Origin: SAR86 cluster bacterium
GTDB lineage: Bacteria; Pseudomonadota; Gammaproteobacteria; Magnimaribacterales; TMED112
Reading direction: 5' to 3'
DNA length: 64,000 nucleotides
Assembly: GCA_023703535.1 (NCBI GenBank)
Contig: CP097967.1
Coordinates: 922,156 to 986,155, forward strand
In this document: positions 9,689-19,026 of the stretch, one piece after another
Layout of the letters: the number at the start of each line of letters is the position of its first letter
Numbering within the stretch: position 1 is the stretch's first letter
Notes under the pieces: model-generated
Told to the model about the DNA's origin: nothing
The model's input: the letters and a program-made list of their open reading frames with translations, nothing else
The model's database searches: none
Translations under genes and position numbers: made by a program

Positions 9689-10696
9689 TTGAATAATTAT
9701 TTTTTAAAAGCACTCAACCAAGAAAATGAAGCTCCATATATTCCTGTATGGCTCTTGAGACAGGCCGGCAGATATATGCCAGAGTACAGAGAGGTAAGAT
9801 CTCAATATAAAGATTTTTTTGAGATGATTAAAAAACCTGAAATTTGTAAAGAGCTTACTTTGCAGCCTTTAAATGCATTTGATCTTGATGCGGCAATAAC
9901 TTTTACAGATATTCTTACAATTCCGGATGCTTTAGGTTTAAAAGTAAATTTTGTAAAAGGGAAGGGTCCAATATTTGAGAAGTCACTTTCATCAATGGAC
10001 AAATTAGATTTAAATACCAATGAATTTCATGACAAAATCCAATATGTTTACAGTGCAACTTCTCTAATAAAAGAAAATGTAAATGTTCCTCTTATAGGAT
10101 TTACCGGAAGTCCTTGGACACTATTTGTTTATATGTTTTATGGACAATCGCCAAAAGATTTTAAAAGCATTCAATCATATATATCTGAAAACTCTAGAGA
10201 TGCGGAAAGATATTTACAAATACTTACAGATTGCTGTATTGAATATGCAAAAAGACAAGTGCAACATGGCGCAGACTGTATTCAAATTTTTGATTCTTGG
10301 GCAGGGATTCTTGAAAATAATTATGTAGATTTTTCTCTGAAGTATGTAAATCAAATTTATGAAGCTCTAAATGGGGAAGTTCCCTTAATTCTTTATAACC
10401 GCGGCAAGCTTCTTTCTACTTTTATTCATGAATCGTCTTTCAAAGCATATAGCATAAATTCTTCTGATCAAATCGAAAATTATATAGATGAAGATATAAC
10501 AATACAGGGAAACCTTAATCCAGATTTTTTCAAAAAAAATGAGGAAGAAATCAAATTAAAGGTACATGAAATTTTTACAAAATTTAAAGATAGGAAAAAT
10601 TATATTTTTAATGTTGGTGAGGGACTTACTCCTGATTTAGATCCAGAAAAGATTAAAATTTTCCTTAAAACATTAAGAGGTCTTAATTCTCAATAA
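9689..10696 (+). CDS. hemE: Uroporphyrinogen III decarboxylase
   Basis: It decarboxylates the four acetate side chains of uroporphyrinogen III in haem synthesis. The N-terminal signature PVWLLRQAGRYMPEYR starts near residue 19. GFTGSPWTLFVYM and QIFDSWAG are further family blocks. The start is TTG at 9689, just behind the aroB stop; no ATG fits the conserved N-terminus. At 335 residues it is slightly shorter than the usual ~350. The last 24 bases overlap the tail of the convergent tesB gene. Confidence 0.92.
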   Translation: MNNYFLKALNQENEAPYIPVWLLRQAGRYMPEYREVRSQYKDFFEMIKKPEICKELTLQPLNAFDLDAAITFTDILTIPDALGLKVNFVKGKGPIFEKSLSSMDKLDLNTNEFHDKIQYVYSATSLIKENVNVPLIGFTGSPWTLFVYMFYGQSPKDFKSIQSYISENSRDAERYLQILTDCCIEYAKRQVQHGADCIQIFDSWAGILENNYVDFSLKYVNQIYEALNGEVPLILYNRGKLLSTFIHESSFKAYSINSSDQIENYIDEDITIQGNLNPDFFKKNEEEIKLKVHEIFTKFKDRKNYIFNVGEGLTPDLDPEKIKIFLKTLRGLNSQ

Positions 10697-11563
10697 ACCT
10701 TCTTGAGTTACAGAAGAAACAACATCTCCTTCTCTAGTAAAAAAAGTGCCTCTGCCCAGCCCTCGTGCATTACCAGTATATGGGCTATCTGTTGAGTAGA
10801 GAATCCAATCATCCCATCTAAAGTTTTGTTTATGAAACCACATTGTATGGTCTAGGCTAGCCATCATTAAATTAGGTGACATATAACTTAATCCATGTGG
10901 ATACAAACAAGGAGCAAGTAAACCCGAGTCAGAAACATATGATAAAAATGCATGATGTATCTCATTTTTATCAGGTAATTTTCCATTTGGCTTCATCCAA
11001 AGATTTCTTACCGGAGGTAGTTTTTGAGGGTCAAAAACATCATTCCATTCAACAATTTTTAATGATATCTCTCTCTCCTTTAAGAAAAATGGTCTTAAAT
11101 CTTCAGGGATTAAATCTATGTTTTCCTCTCGCATTTCAATTTCTGTTTTTAACTCGTCAGGTCCAGGTATATCTGGCATATCTATGCTATGTGAAAAACC
11201 TTCTTCGTGTTTATGAAATGAGACTGACATTGTAAAAATAACTTCATTATTTTGTATTGCTTTTACTGTTCGAGTAAAAAAACTTCTACCATCTCTTATA
11301 GGGTCGACACTAAATAATACTGGTTGTTTAATAACACCTGGACGAAGAAAATAGGCATGCAGTGAATGGAGATGAACATCTTCATCAAGTGTTGAGTTAG
11401 CAGCTATGTATGCTTGCGCTATGACTTGGCCACCATATATTCTTTGTATACCAGCATTTTTACCTTTGAATCTGTATAAATAGGTATCAAGTTTTTCAAG
11501 AGAGAGTCTATCAAGAACGCTTTGGAATCGATTGTCTATTTTCTTTAATTTTTCTTGATCCAT
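10673..11563 (-). CDS. tesB: Acyl-CoA thioesterase II
   Basis: It hydrolyses medium and long acyl-CoA esters. The protein has the double hot-dog layout. The N-terminal half has RIYGGQVIAQAYIAA and LHSLHAYFLRPG; the C-terminal half has SYVSDSGLL, SLDHTMWFH and ARGLGRGTFFTREG. At 296 residues it matches TesB. It is the last of four tightly coupled leftward genes; its start overlaps the SDR stop by one base. Its tail overlaps hemE by 24 bases on the opposite strand. Confidence 0.9.
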   Translation of the reverse strand: MDQEKLKKIDNRFQSVLDRLSLEKLDTYLYRFKGKNAGIQRIYGGQVIAQAYIAANSTLDEDVHLHSLHAYFLRPGVIKQPVLFSVDPIRDGRSFFTRTVKAIQNNEVIFTMSVSFHKHEEGFSHSIDMPDIPGPDELKTEIEMREENIDLIPEDLRPFFLKEREISLKIVEWNDVFDPQKLPPVRNLWMKPNGKLPDKNEIHHAFLSYVSDSGLLAPCLYPHGLSYMSPNLMMASLDHTMWFHKQNFRWDDWILYSTDSPYTGNARGLGRGTFFTREGDVVSSVTQEGLLRIKTS

Positions 11564-12315
11564 TATTGAGCTGATAAACCTCCGTCGATAACAAGCTCTG
11601 TACCTGTAATCATCTTTGATTCATCAGATGCCAGAAATAAAATTCCATTAGCAACATCTATTGATTCTGCAAATTTTCTTATAGGAATTTGTTTTTCTAA
11701 CTTTCCCAATAACTCTTCGCTAGCATTTTCAAAAAAAGCTTGCATCATTTCTGTTTTAGCAAATACAGGGTGTATGCTGTTACACCTCACTAGATCAGTT
11801 GTTCTTGCGCAATGCAAAGCCACGGACTTTGATAAATGTCTTACACCTGCTTTAGCACTGTTATAAGCAGCAAAATTATGTCCGGCAACTATACCAGATA
11901 TAGAAGAAATATTTATGATCGAGCCATTTCCTGATTTTCTCATTAATGGCAAGGCATATTTACATCCTAAAAATACTGAATCTAAGTCTACTTTATGAAC
12001 AAGCTCCCAATCTTCTTCAGTAGTTGACTCAACATCAGATATAAAACCTATACCGGCATTATTTACTAAAATATTTAAACTACCAGCTTTAGCTTCAATT
12101 TCATTTATGACCTCCTCCCACCTTTTCGAATCAGTTACATCATGCTCAAAAAAATCTATATCTAATTCCTTAGCTACAGTCTTTCCACGTTCAGAATTTA
12201 TATCACTTATAAAAACAGTTGCGCCTTGCTCTTTAAATAAACGAGCTGTTTCTTTACCAAATCCAGAGGCTCCTCCCGTGATAAGTGCTACTTTATCTTT
12301 TAATCTCATTTCCAT
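11563..12315 (-). CDS. Short-chain dehydrogenase/reductase (SDR family)
   Basis: This 250-residue classical SDR has the NAD(P) motif ITGGASGFGKETA near residue 13. Asp in FISDINSE after strand 2 suggests NAD preference. NNAG lies near residue 90, the catalytic Ser in INISSISG, and YxxxK as YNSAKAG near residue 155. The substrate is unknown; the neighbouring thioesterase suggests a lipid or hydroxy-acyl compound, but that is only context. It is joined to its neighbours by one-base stop/start overlaps. Confidence 0.85.
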   Translation of the reverse strand: MEMRLKDKVALITGGASGFGKETARLFKEQGATVFISDINSERGKTVAKELDIDFFEHDVTDSKRWEEVINEIEAKAGSLNILVNNAGIGFISDVESTTEEDWELVHKVDLDSVFLGCKYALPLMRKSGNGSIINISSISGIVAGHNFAAYNSAKAGVRHLSKSVALHCARTTDLVRCNSIHPVFAKTEMMQAFFENASEELLGKLEKQIPIRKFAESIDVANGILFLASDESKMITGTELVIDGGLSAQ

Positions 12316-12833
12316 TATTCAACTATTGAAGCTTTTAAAATTAAGATAGGCTCTACTGGCACATCTGTGTGTGGTGGAAAAACTCCTGTCTCAGTCATTG
12401 CTATTTTATCAACAACATCCATTCCCTCTGAAACTTTTCCAAAAACTGCATACCCCCATCCCCTAGATGTTTCAGAAGTATGATTTAAAGTGAAATTATT
12501 TTGTAAGTTTATGAAAAATTGTGATGAAGCTGAATGAGGTTCTGCAGTTCTAGCCATTGCAATAGAACCTCTTTCATTTTTTAAGCCATTATTTGCTTCA
12601 TTTTGAATAGGCTCAAGATCTCTATCTTTCATTGACATATCCTCATTATGTCCACCGCCTTGAATTACAAAATTTTCTATTACTCTGTGAAAAATAGTTT
12701 GATCGTAAAAACCAGATTCAACATATTTAACAAAATTTTGAGTTGTAATAGGTGCTAACTCTTTGTTTAGTTCTATTTTTATTTCTCCAAGAGAAGTAGT
12801 TAAAAGAACCGTAACAATTCCCTCTTTAATCAT
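12315..12833 (-). CDS. Cyclophilin-type peptidyl-prolyl cis-trans isomerase
   Basis: The 172-residue protein has a complete cyclophilin core: APITTQNFVKYVESGFYD, TIFHRVIENFVIQGGG with the catalytic Arg, ERGSIAMARTAEPHSASSQF and FGKVSEGMDVVDKI. It has no signal peptide, so it is probably cytoplasmic and PpiB-like. It assists folding of proline-containing proteins. The start overlaps the upstream small membrane protein gene by 8 bases. Confidence 0.9.
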   Translation of the reverse strand: MIKEGIVTVLLTTSLGEIKIELNKELAPITTQNFVKYVESGFYDQTIFHRVIENFVIQGGGHNEDMSMKDRDLEPIQNEANNGLKNERGSIAMARTAEPHSASSQFFINLQNNFTLNHTSETSRGWGYAVFGKVSEGMDVVDKIAMTETGVFPPHTDVPVEPILILKASIVE

Positions 12834-13062
12834 CTTTGTTGCTCCTTCGTTTTTTTAAATAAATATAAATTGCTTCTGGAATTCCAAGAAGATTCACCAG
12901 TATAAAAAATACAAACCAAAATTTTTCGCCTCTCCTAGCTGATATCCACAGTGCAAAAGCTTTTAATATTCCAGCTACAATTATTATTGGAATATAGAAG
13001 TATAAAAAATTTGGCATCTCAAATAATGTCTCTAGATTTTGTATTGGACTATATCCCATCAT
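12826..13062 (-). CDS. Small membrane protein, DUF5652-like
   Basis: The protein has 78 residues with two hydrophobic helices (YFYIPIIIVAGILKAFALWI and FWFVFFILVNLLGIPEAIYI) flanking the basic loop SARRGEKF, and a charged Lys/Arg tail. The layout 'ALW-ARRGEKxWF---NxxGIxE-IY' resembles DUF5652 and related two-helix membrane proteins of unknown function. It heads the operon with the cyclophilin, SDR and thioesterase genes. No function can be proposed. Confidence 0.65.
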   Translation of the reverse strand: MMGYSPIQNLETLFEMPNFLYFYIPIIIVAGILKAFALWISARRGEKFWFVFFILVNLLGIPEAIYIYLKKRRSNKDD

Positions 13063-13095
13063 TTGTACATTTTACCATTTATTGTTTTTTTATAA

Positions 13096-13875
13096 CTAAA
13101 AATAAATCTCGCCTTGTAAATAAAGTTTTGCCTTACCAGTAATTTCTACATTATTTTCTAGAACTTCGCAGACTAACTCGCCGCCTCTTTTAGATGCTTG
13201 TCTCGCTTTCATTTTTTGTAAATTTAGAACATCGCCCCAATAAGTTGCCAGTAAAGCATGTGCTGATCCAGTAACTGGGTCTTCATCAACACCTACATTT
13301 GGACCAAATACTCTTGAGGTAAAATCAGTAGTTTCTCCTTTAGCAGAAACAATTAGGCCTCTCGAATCTAATTCTGCAATTTTTTCTATATTCGGATCAA
13401 TCGTTTCAACAATGCTTTCATCTTTTACAATCGCAAGAAAATCATCAATACCTCTAAAAACTTCAATAACCTGACAATTTAGTGCATCCGAAATTTTCTC
13501 TATATCATCTATCTTTCTTGGATAATCTTTAGGAAGTGACATTACTAATGAATCCTCTTTTTTGGTAACTTTTAGTTCGCCTCTATTCGATTTAAAAATG
13601 GTGTCTGTTGCTTTTTTATCTATGAAGTTGAAAAAAATAAATGCTGAAGCTAACGTTGCATGTCCACATAAATCCACTTCTATTGTCGGACTATAAAATT
13701 TAATTTCATTTTCTTTGGCAGTATTTATAAAAGCTGTTTCTGAAAGATTATTTTCAAACGCTATATTTTGCATTGTGTTTCCATCTATTTCGCCTTTATG
13801 GAAAACAACACCAGCAGCATTCCCTGAAAAAGTTTTTTCAGTAAATGTATCAACAAAATATATTTTTTGATTCAT
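13096..13875 (-). CDS. PhzF family isomerase/epimerase-like protein
   Basis: The 259-residue protein begins KIYFVDTFTEKTFSGNAAGVV, the standard PhzF opening. NNLSETAF contains the catalytic Glu region, and VDLCGHATLASAF and VDEDPVTGSAHALLATYW are further diaminopimelate-epimerase-fold landmarks. The in-cell substrate is unknown for most of this family. The ATG at 13873-13875 is chosen because the frame upstream runs through tRNA-Ala in antisense and is not protein. Only 7 bases (ATTTAAA) separate the tRNA CCA end from the ATG and there is no Shine-Dalgarno sequence. Confidence 0.88.
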   Translation of the reverse strand: MNQKIYFVDTFTEKTFSGNAAGVVFHKGEIDGNTMQNIAFENNLSETAFINTAKENEIKFYSPTIEVDLCGHATLASAFIFFNFIDKKATDTIFKSNRGELKVTKKEDSLVMSLPKDYPRKIDDIEKISDALNCQVIEVFRGIDDFLAIVKDESIVETIDPNIEKIAELDSRGLIVSAKGETTDFTSRVFGPNVGVDEDPVTGSAHALLATYWGDVLNLQKMKARQASKRGGELVCEVLENNVEITGKAKLYLQGEIYF

Positions 13876-13882
13876 TTTAAAT

Positions 13883-13958
13883 TGGTGGAGCTGAGGAGAA
13901 TCGAACTCCTGACCCCCTGCGTGCAAAGCAGGTGCTCTCCCAGCTGAGCTACAGCCCC
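13883..13958 (-). tRNA. tRNA-Ala (anticodon TGC)
   Basis: On the minus strand the 76-nt sequence begins GGGGCTGTAGCTCAGCTGGG, carries anticodon TGC within CTTTGCACG, has the T-loop GTTCGATTC, and ends CTCCACCA with an encoded CCA. Acceptor stem GGGGCTG pairs with CAGCTCC, including one G-T wobble. It lies directly upstream of phzF on the same strand. It is not part of an rRNA operon here. Confidence 0.97.
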
Positions 13959-14028
13959 ACAAGAACACAAATAATATATAGCATTCTTGTTAATTACAAC
14001 ATCCTAGAGTTAAAATGCTTTATCTGTT

Positions 14029-15612
14029 ATGTCTAAATTACTTGAAATAAAAAACTTATCTGTAGATTTTAAGTTAAGAGAAAATATCTTTAGAGCAGTA
14101 GATAATATTTCGTTTGAGATTGATAAGAATCAAACTTTAGCGTTAGTTGGTGAATCAGGTTCTGGAAAATCTGTAACAGCAATGTCGATTCTAAAACTTC
14201 TTCCTTATCCAAAGGCAATGCATCCAAAGAATTCAAAAATAATATTTGAGGGAGAAAATATTTTAGAATTCGATAACAAAAGCTTGAGGCAAGTAAGGGG
14301 AAATATTGTATCAATGATTTTTCAAGAGCCTATGACATCATTGAATCCATTTCATCGAGTTGGTGATCAAATTATTGAAGCTATTATTACTCATAGCAAA
14401 ACCTCTAAAAAAGAAGCAAAGAATAAAGCATTTGAATTATTAGATCTTGTTGAAATACCTGATCTCTCAAGAAGGTTTAAATCTTTTCCTCATGAACTTT
14501 CAGGAGGTCAAAGACAAAGAGTTATGATTGCTATGGCTTTAGTAAATAATCCAAAACTACTTATTGCAGATGAGCCTACAACTGCTTTAGATGTAACAAT
14601 TCAAGCACAAATACTAGATTTAATGTCTAAACTTCAAAAAGAGCTTGGTATGTCTATTCTTTTCATTACTCATGACCTTGGTCTTGTCGATAAATTTTCT
14701 GACAAAGTAGCAGTAATGAAAGAGGGAAAAATTGTTGAAATTGGTGAAACAAAAAAAGTCTTTACTAATCCTAAAGAGGAATACACTAAACTTCTACTTG
14801 CATCAATTCCAAAAGAAAAAACTAAAATTAAATCAGAACCCAAACCTCTGGTTGAAATAAGTGATCTTGATGTTTTTTATAGAATCGAGTCTCAAAATAT
14901 TTTTAAAGAAAATTATTTTCATGCAGTGAAAAATGTAAATCTAAAAATAAATAAAAAAACCACTATTGGTCTTGTTGGGGAGTCAGGTTCGGGTAAATCT
15001 ACCCTTGGAAGAGCTATTGCCAATTTACTTCCTTATAAGGGTTCAGTTATTTTTGATGGAAAGGAAATTTCATCTATTAAAGACCGCAGCGTCAGGAAAG
15101 ATATCCAAATTATTTTTCAAGATCCTTATGGATCACTTTCCCCAAGACTTACTGTGGGAGATATTATCGGAGAAGGTTTAGATATTCATATGAATCTGGG
15201 TAAAAAAGAACGAAATGATTTGATAGAACAAACTATGAGAGAGGTTGAGCTTGATCCAAAGTATAGATTCAAATATCCACATGAGTTTTCAGGAGGTCAA
15301 AGACAAAGAATAGCTATAGCTAGATCAATAATACTTAAACCTAAATTTATTATTTTAGATGAACCAACTTCTGCTCTGGATAGGTCTATTCAGATTCAAA
15401 TTATTGATTTACTTAAATCGCTTCAAGAAAAATACAGTTTGACTTATTTATTTATAAGTCATGATTTGAAAGTAATTAGAGCAATGTCTGACAGAATTCT
15501 TGTAATGCAAAATGGCGAAATGGTTGAAGAAGGTAATGCCAAATCAATTTTTGAAAAACCCAAAGAAGAATATACAAGAGAGCTTTTATCTGCAGCAATA
15601 AAATATTCTTAA
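14029..15612 (+). CDS. Oligopeptide ABC transporter, fused duplicated ATPase (YejF/GsiA type)
   Basis: The 527-residue protein has two complete ABC ATPase domains in tandem. Domain 1: Walker A GESGSGKS near residue 41, signature LSGGQRQRVMIAMAL, Walker B LLIADEPTTALD. Domain 2: Walker A GESGSGKSTLG near residue 320, signature FSGGQRQRIAIARS, Walker B FIILDEPTSALD. This combines the OppD and OppF functions and energises import of peptides. It converges, with only 2 bases between, on the matching permease and binding-protein genes, so the transporter is encoded by two opposing transcripts. Confidence 0.9.
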   Translation: MSKLLEIKNLSVDFKLRENIFRAVDNISFEIDKNQTLALVGESGSGKSVTAMSILKLLPYPKAMHPKNSKIIFEGENILEFDNKSLRQVRGNIVSMIFQEPMTSLNPFHRVGDQIIEAIITHSKTSKKEAKNKAFELLDLVEIPDLSRRFKSFPHELSGGQRQRVMIAMALVNNPKLLIADEPTTALDVTIQAQILDLMSKLQKELGMSILFITHDLGLVDKFSDKVAVMKEGKIVEIGETKKVFTNPKEEYTKLLLASIPKEKTKIKSEPKPLVEISDLDVFYRIESQNIFKENYFHAVKNVNLKINKKTTIGLVGESGSGKSTLGRAIANLLPYKGSVIFDGKEISSIKDRSVRKDIQIIFQDPYGSLSPRLTVGDIIGEGLDIHMNLGKKERNDLIEQTMREVELDPKYRFKYPHEFSGGQRQRIAIARSIILKPKFIILDEPTSALDRSIQIQIIDLLKSLQEKYSLTYLFISHDLKVIRAMSDRILVMQNGEMVEEGNAKSIFEKPKEEYTRELLSAAIKYS

Positions 15613-15614
15613 TT

Positions 15615-16466
15615 TTAATCTGAAGAAGTTTTTGGATCTAAAGCGTCTCTAAGGCCATCACCAAAAAAGTTTAGAGAAAATAATGTGATGGTAAAAGTAA
15701 TTCCAGGAAAAACTAATAACCACCAGTATTCTTCCATAGATTCAACGCCATATCTTATTAGCGTTCCCCAGCTGCTCATTGGAGGTTGAATCCCCAACCC
15801 TAAGAAACTTAAAAAAGCCTCTAGAAGCATAACTTGTGGAATAGTTAAAGTAGCATAGACTGCAATTGGTCCTAGAACATTTGGGAAAATATGTCTTCTA
15901 AACATATAAAAATTTGATACTCCCATTGCTTTTGCTGAGAGGACATATTCTTGGTTTTTTATACTTAGCACCTGTCCCCTTATTATTCTTGCCATTGTTA
16001 ACCATTCAACTGCTCCAATAGCACCAAAAAGAAGCCAGATGTTTCTCCCAAATACAACCATTAATAAAATGATGAAAATTATGAAAGGTAAGCCATATAA
16101 AATATCAACTATTCTCATCATTACAGCATCTACTTTCCCTCCGTAGTAGCCTGAAACAATCCCCCAAGTAACACCTATAACTAAAGCTACAGCTGTTGCG
16201 ACAAAACCAACCATTAGAGATACTCTAGAACCATAAAGAAGCCTACTAAGAAGATCTCTTCCTAAAGTATCAGTGCCCAATAAATGTGCGCTTGAAGGAG
16301 CCGATGCTCCAAGTTCTAAATTTTGGTAATCGTATGGGTAAGGAGATATAACTGGAGCTAAAATAGCTAAAATGATTAGAGATACAAGAATTAATACACC
16401 AAACATTGCTGCCCTATTTTTCAAAAGCTTTCTTAGAGCATCAGACCACAAAGAAGAATTACTCAT
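15615..16466 (-). CDS. Oligopeptide ABC transporter permease (OppC/DppC type)
   Basis: The protein has 283 residues with about six membrane helices. The N-terminal block RKLLKNRAAMFGVLILVSL and HLLGTDTLGRDLLSRLLYG are OppC signatures, and the EAA loop is VLSAKAMGVSNFYMFRRHIF. It forms the inner-membrane channel with the OppB-type partner, whose stop it overlaps by 4 bases. Order of transcription is binding protein, OppB, OppC. Confidence 0.9.
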   Translation of the reverse strand: MSNSSLWSDALRKLLKNRAAMFGVLILVSLIILAILAPVISPYPYDYQNLELGASAPSSAHLLGTDTLGRDLLSRLLYGSRVSLMVGFVATAVALVIGVTWGIVSGYYGGKVDAVMMRIVDILYGLPFIIFIILLMVVFGRNIWLLFGAIGAVEWLTMARIIRGQVLSIKNQEYVLSAKAMGVSNFYMFRRHIFPNVLGPIAVYATLTIPQVMLLEAFLSFLGLGIQPPMSSWGTLIRYGVESMEEYWWLLVFPGITFTITLFSLNFFGDGLRDALDPKTSSD

Positions 16467-17383
16467 GAATCTCTTGCCCTAGGGTTCAAAATTAAAACTA
16501 ATATATCTGAAACTAAATTGAAAAAAATAATCATTGCGGAAAAAAATATTGTTGTGCCCAGTATCATTGTGTAATCACGATTGAAAGCCGCTTCTACATA
16601 AAATTTTCCCAAACCAGGAATTTGGAAAATTGTCTCTACCACAAAAGAACCAGCTAAAAGACCTGCAATAGCTGGTCCTAAAAAAGATACTACCGGCAGG
16701 ATGCCACCTTGCAAAGCGTGATTAATCACAACCTTTCTCTCAGTAAGTCCTTTAGCTCTTGCTGTTCTAATAAAGTCTTGACCTAATATTTCTATCATTC
16801 CTCCCCTTCCTAATCTGGCAATATATGCAGCGTAAGCAGCTCCTAGAGTAATAGAGGGAAGAATCTTATCACCAGGAAGTGTATCCCAACCTGATACTGG
16901 CAGAAGCTCAAAATTAATTCCAAAAATAAGAACTAAGAAAGGCCCTAATAGGAATGTGGGTACACATATTCCAAGCATGGCAATAGCCATTGGAAAATAA
17001 TCAAGAAAGGTATTTCTTTTTAAAGCAGCAATTGTTCCAGATAAAAGACCTATAAAAAGTGCAAATAATATTGCATAAAAGGCCAACTCAAAAGTTACAG
17101 GCAGTCCTGTAGATATCATTTCAGTTACAGTTCGTCCTGGATATCTAAAAGAAGGACCAAAATCACCAACTATTACATTAGAAAAGTAATCAAAAAATTG
17201 TTCATATATTGGTGCATTGAGATTATAGACCTCATTAAGGTTATCAATTACTTCTTGAGGGAGTTTTTTTTCTGCATCGAATGGTCCTCCTGGAGCCAAC
17301 CTTGTAAGAAAAAAAGTTATGCTCGCAACAATTATTAATACTGGAATTGCAATTAGAATTCTTCTAAGAATTATTCCAATCAT
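16463..17383 (-). CDS. Oligopeptide ABC transporter permease (OppB/DppB type)
   Basis: The 306-residue protein has an N-terminal helix (ILRRILIAIPVLIIVASITF), then APGGPFDAEK, the OppB-type periplasmic stretch, and several helices. The EAA loop reads FIRTARAKGLTERKVVINHA, followed by GLLAGSFVVETIFQIPGLG, a conserved OppB block. It pairs with the OppC-type permease and the dual ATPase. The gene follows the binding-protein gene by 4 bases. Confidence 0.9.
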   Translation of the reverse strand: MIGIILRRILIAIPVLIIVASITFFLTRLAPGGPFDAEKKLPQEVIDNLNEVYNLNAPIYEQFFDYFSNVIVGDFGPSFRYPGRTVTEMISTGLPVTFELAFYAILFALFIGLLSGTIAALKRNTFLDYFPMAIAMLGICVPTFLLGPFLVLIFGINFELLPVSGWDTLPGDKILPSITLGAAYAAYIARLGRGGMIEILGQDFIRTARAKGLTERKVVINHALQGGILPVVSFLGPAIAGLLAGSFVVETIFQIPGLGKFYVEAAFNRDYTMILGTTIFFSAMIIFFNLVSDILVLILNPRARDS

Positions 17384-17387
17384 TAAA

Positions 17388-18995
17388 CTAGTCTCTCTCT
17401 AGATAAACAAACTTTGGATGATGATGATCAAGAATATTTGCGTCCCAACCTTTCACATCAGGGTGAATTTGAAATTGCTTCACATAGGTATAAATTGGAA
17501 TAAGTGGCATTTCATCTATTAATATTCGCTCTGCCTCCATCAACTTTTTATATCTTTCTTCCTGATCAGAAGTTTTATTAGCCTCTGCAACCAATCTCTC
17601 ATATTCATAGTTAACCCAGCCTGTTTGATTATTACCCCTTCCTGGTCTCATTATTTCAAGAAAAGTATTTGGATCTTGGTAATCTCCTATCCATCCAGCT
17701 CTTGAAATTTGATAGTCTAAATTATCCTGTCTACTTAAATAAACTTTCCAATCAGTATTATAGATTTCAACATTTATACCCAAATTTACTTTCCACATTT
17801 GTTGGATTGCCTCAGCAATCTTTCTGTGGCCCTCCTGAGTATTGAAAAGAATTTCAATTGTTGGAAATCCATCTCCATCTGGATATCCTGCTTCTGTTAA
17901 CAATTCTTTAGCCTTTTCTGGATTAAATTCAACTACTGTATCAGGGTAATATTCAGAAGTTCCTGGAGGAGTAAATGAATAAGCAGTTTTTTGTCCACAT
18001 TTAGATACTTTTTCAACAATTAATTTCCTATTAATTCCCATCGCCAATGCTTTTCTTACCCTTGAATCTGATAAATGAGGCAAAGTGGTATTCACTCTGT
18101 AGTAATAAGTACCCATGTAAGGGTCAATTCTCAAAGATGGGTTTTTATTCTCAAGGTAAACAGGACATTTTTCTTGTGGCACTACATTTGTGACGTGTAG
18201 AGCGCCTGCTCTAAACATTCTATCTTCTGTAGATTCATTTTGAATTGGGTAATAATGAATTTCATTTAATTTTACTCTATCCGCATCCCAGTAAAATTCA
18301 TTTTTCTCCACAACAATCTTTTTATTTAGCTCCCAACTTTTTAACTTCATTGGACCATTACAGACATGATTACCAGGTCTTGTCCATTTCATACTCCTAT
18401 CATCCATTTCACCAAATTTCAAAACCGTTTCTTTATGTACGGGCCATGTAGAATAATGAGCAAGTAGGCCTACAAAAAATGGTGTTTGGTTTTCCAGTTC
18501 AACTTCAAGTTCGTAATCTGAAATTGCCTTCACACCAACTTCAGAAAAGTCATTAATTTCACCGTCATAAAACTTTTTTGCATTTTTCACATAAAAAAGC
18601 ATTTCTGAATACTGTGAACCGAGTGTTGGGGTTAATGCTCTTTGCCAAGACCAAACAAAGTCTTCAGGTGTGACACGATCACCATTAGACCATCTTGCAT
18701 TTGGATTGAAATTGAAAACATACGTTTTTTGATCCTCTTTTAGAGTCCAGCTTTCTGCAACTCCGGGGAGGTTTTCTCTCCCACCTTTTGGATCAGTTAT
18801 TGTAAGACCTTCACAAACACCAATTAAAATATGATGTTCTGGAACACCTGTGACAATATGTGGGTCAATACCTTGTGGTTCGCTACCGTTTCCCCAATGC
18901 AAGATTTGACTTTCAAGCCCCTCTTCAACTGGAGTTTTCCCGCTTGAGCAACTGACAATAATGAATATGGATAGAATAGAAATGAAATTTTTCAT
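17388..18995 (-). CDS. Oligopeptide-binding lipoprotein of ABC transporter (OppA/SBP family 5)
   Basis: A lipoprotein signal peptide ends in IIVSC with the lipidated Cys. The mature protein is an SBP_bac_5 protein: RWSNGDRVTPEDFVWSWQRA, LRIDPYMGTYYYRVNTTLP, VRKALAMGINRKLIVEKV, AKELLTEAGYPDGDGFP. OppA likeness favours peptides as ligands. I start at the ATG at 18993-18995; a TTG at 18999-19001 two codons earlier is less likely. It heads the three-gene transport operon. Confidence 0.88.
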   Translation of the reverse strand: MKNFISILSIFIIVSCSSGKTPVEEGLESQILHWGNGSEPQGIDPHIVTGVPEHHILIGVCEGLTITDPKGGRENLPGVAESWTLKEDQKTYVFNFNPNARWSNGDRVTPEDFVWSWQRALTPTLGSQYSEMLFYVKNAKKFYDGEINDFSEVGVKAISDYELEVELENQTPFFVGLLAHYSTWPVHKETVLKFGEMDDRSMKWTRPGNHVCNGPMKLKSWELNKKIVVEKNEFYWDADRVKLNEIHYYPIQNESTEDRMFRAGALHVTNVVPQEKCPVYLENKNPSLRIDPYMGTYYYRVNTTLPHLSDSRVRKALAMGINRKLIVEKVSKCGQKTAYSFTPPGTSEYYPDTVVEFNPEKAKELLTEAGYPDGDGFPTIEILFNTQEGHRKIAEAIQQMWKVNLGINVEIYNTDWKVYLSRQDNLDYQISRAGWIGDYQDPNTFLEIMRPGRGNNQTGWVNYEYERLVAEANKTSDQEERYKKLMEAERILIDEMPLIPIYTYVKQFQIHPDVKGWDANILDHHHPKFVYLERD

Positions 18996-19026
18996 AAACA
19001 AAGGTTAAACCCTTATTGTATAAGTA

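Noticed and set aside
10876-11235. Plus-strand frame of 119 codons inside tesB
   Set aside because: Antisense to a well-recognised thioesterase; no family likeness of its own.
13876-13968. A 31-residue N-terminal extension of PhzF (SSAGRAPALHAGGQEF-like)
   Set aside because: It is the read-through of tRNA-Ala. The known PhzF opening begins at the ATG 13873-13875.
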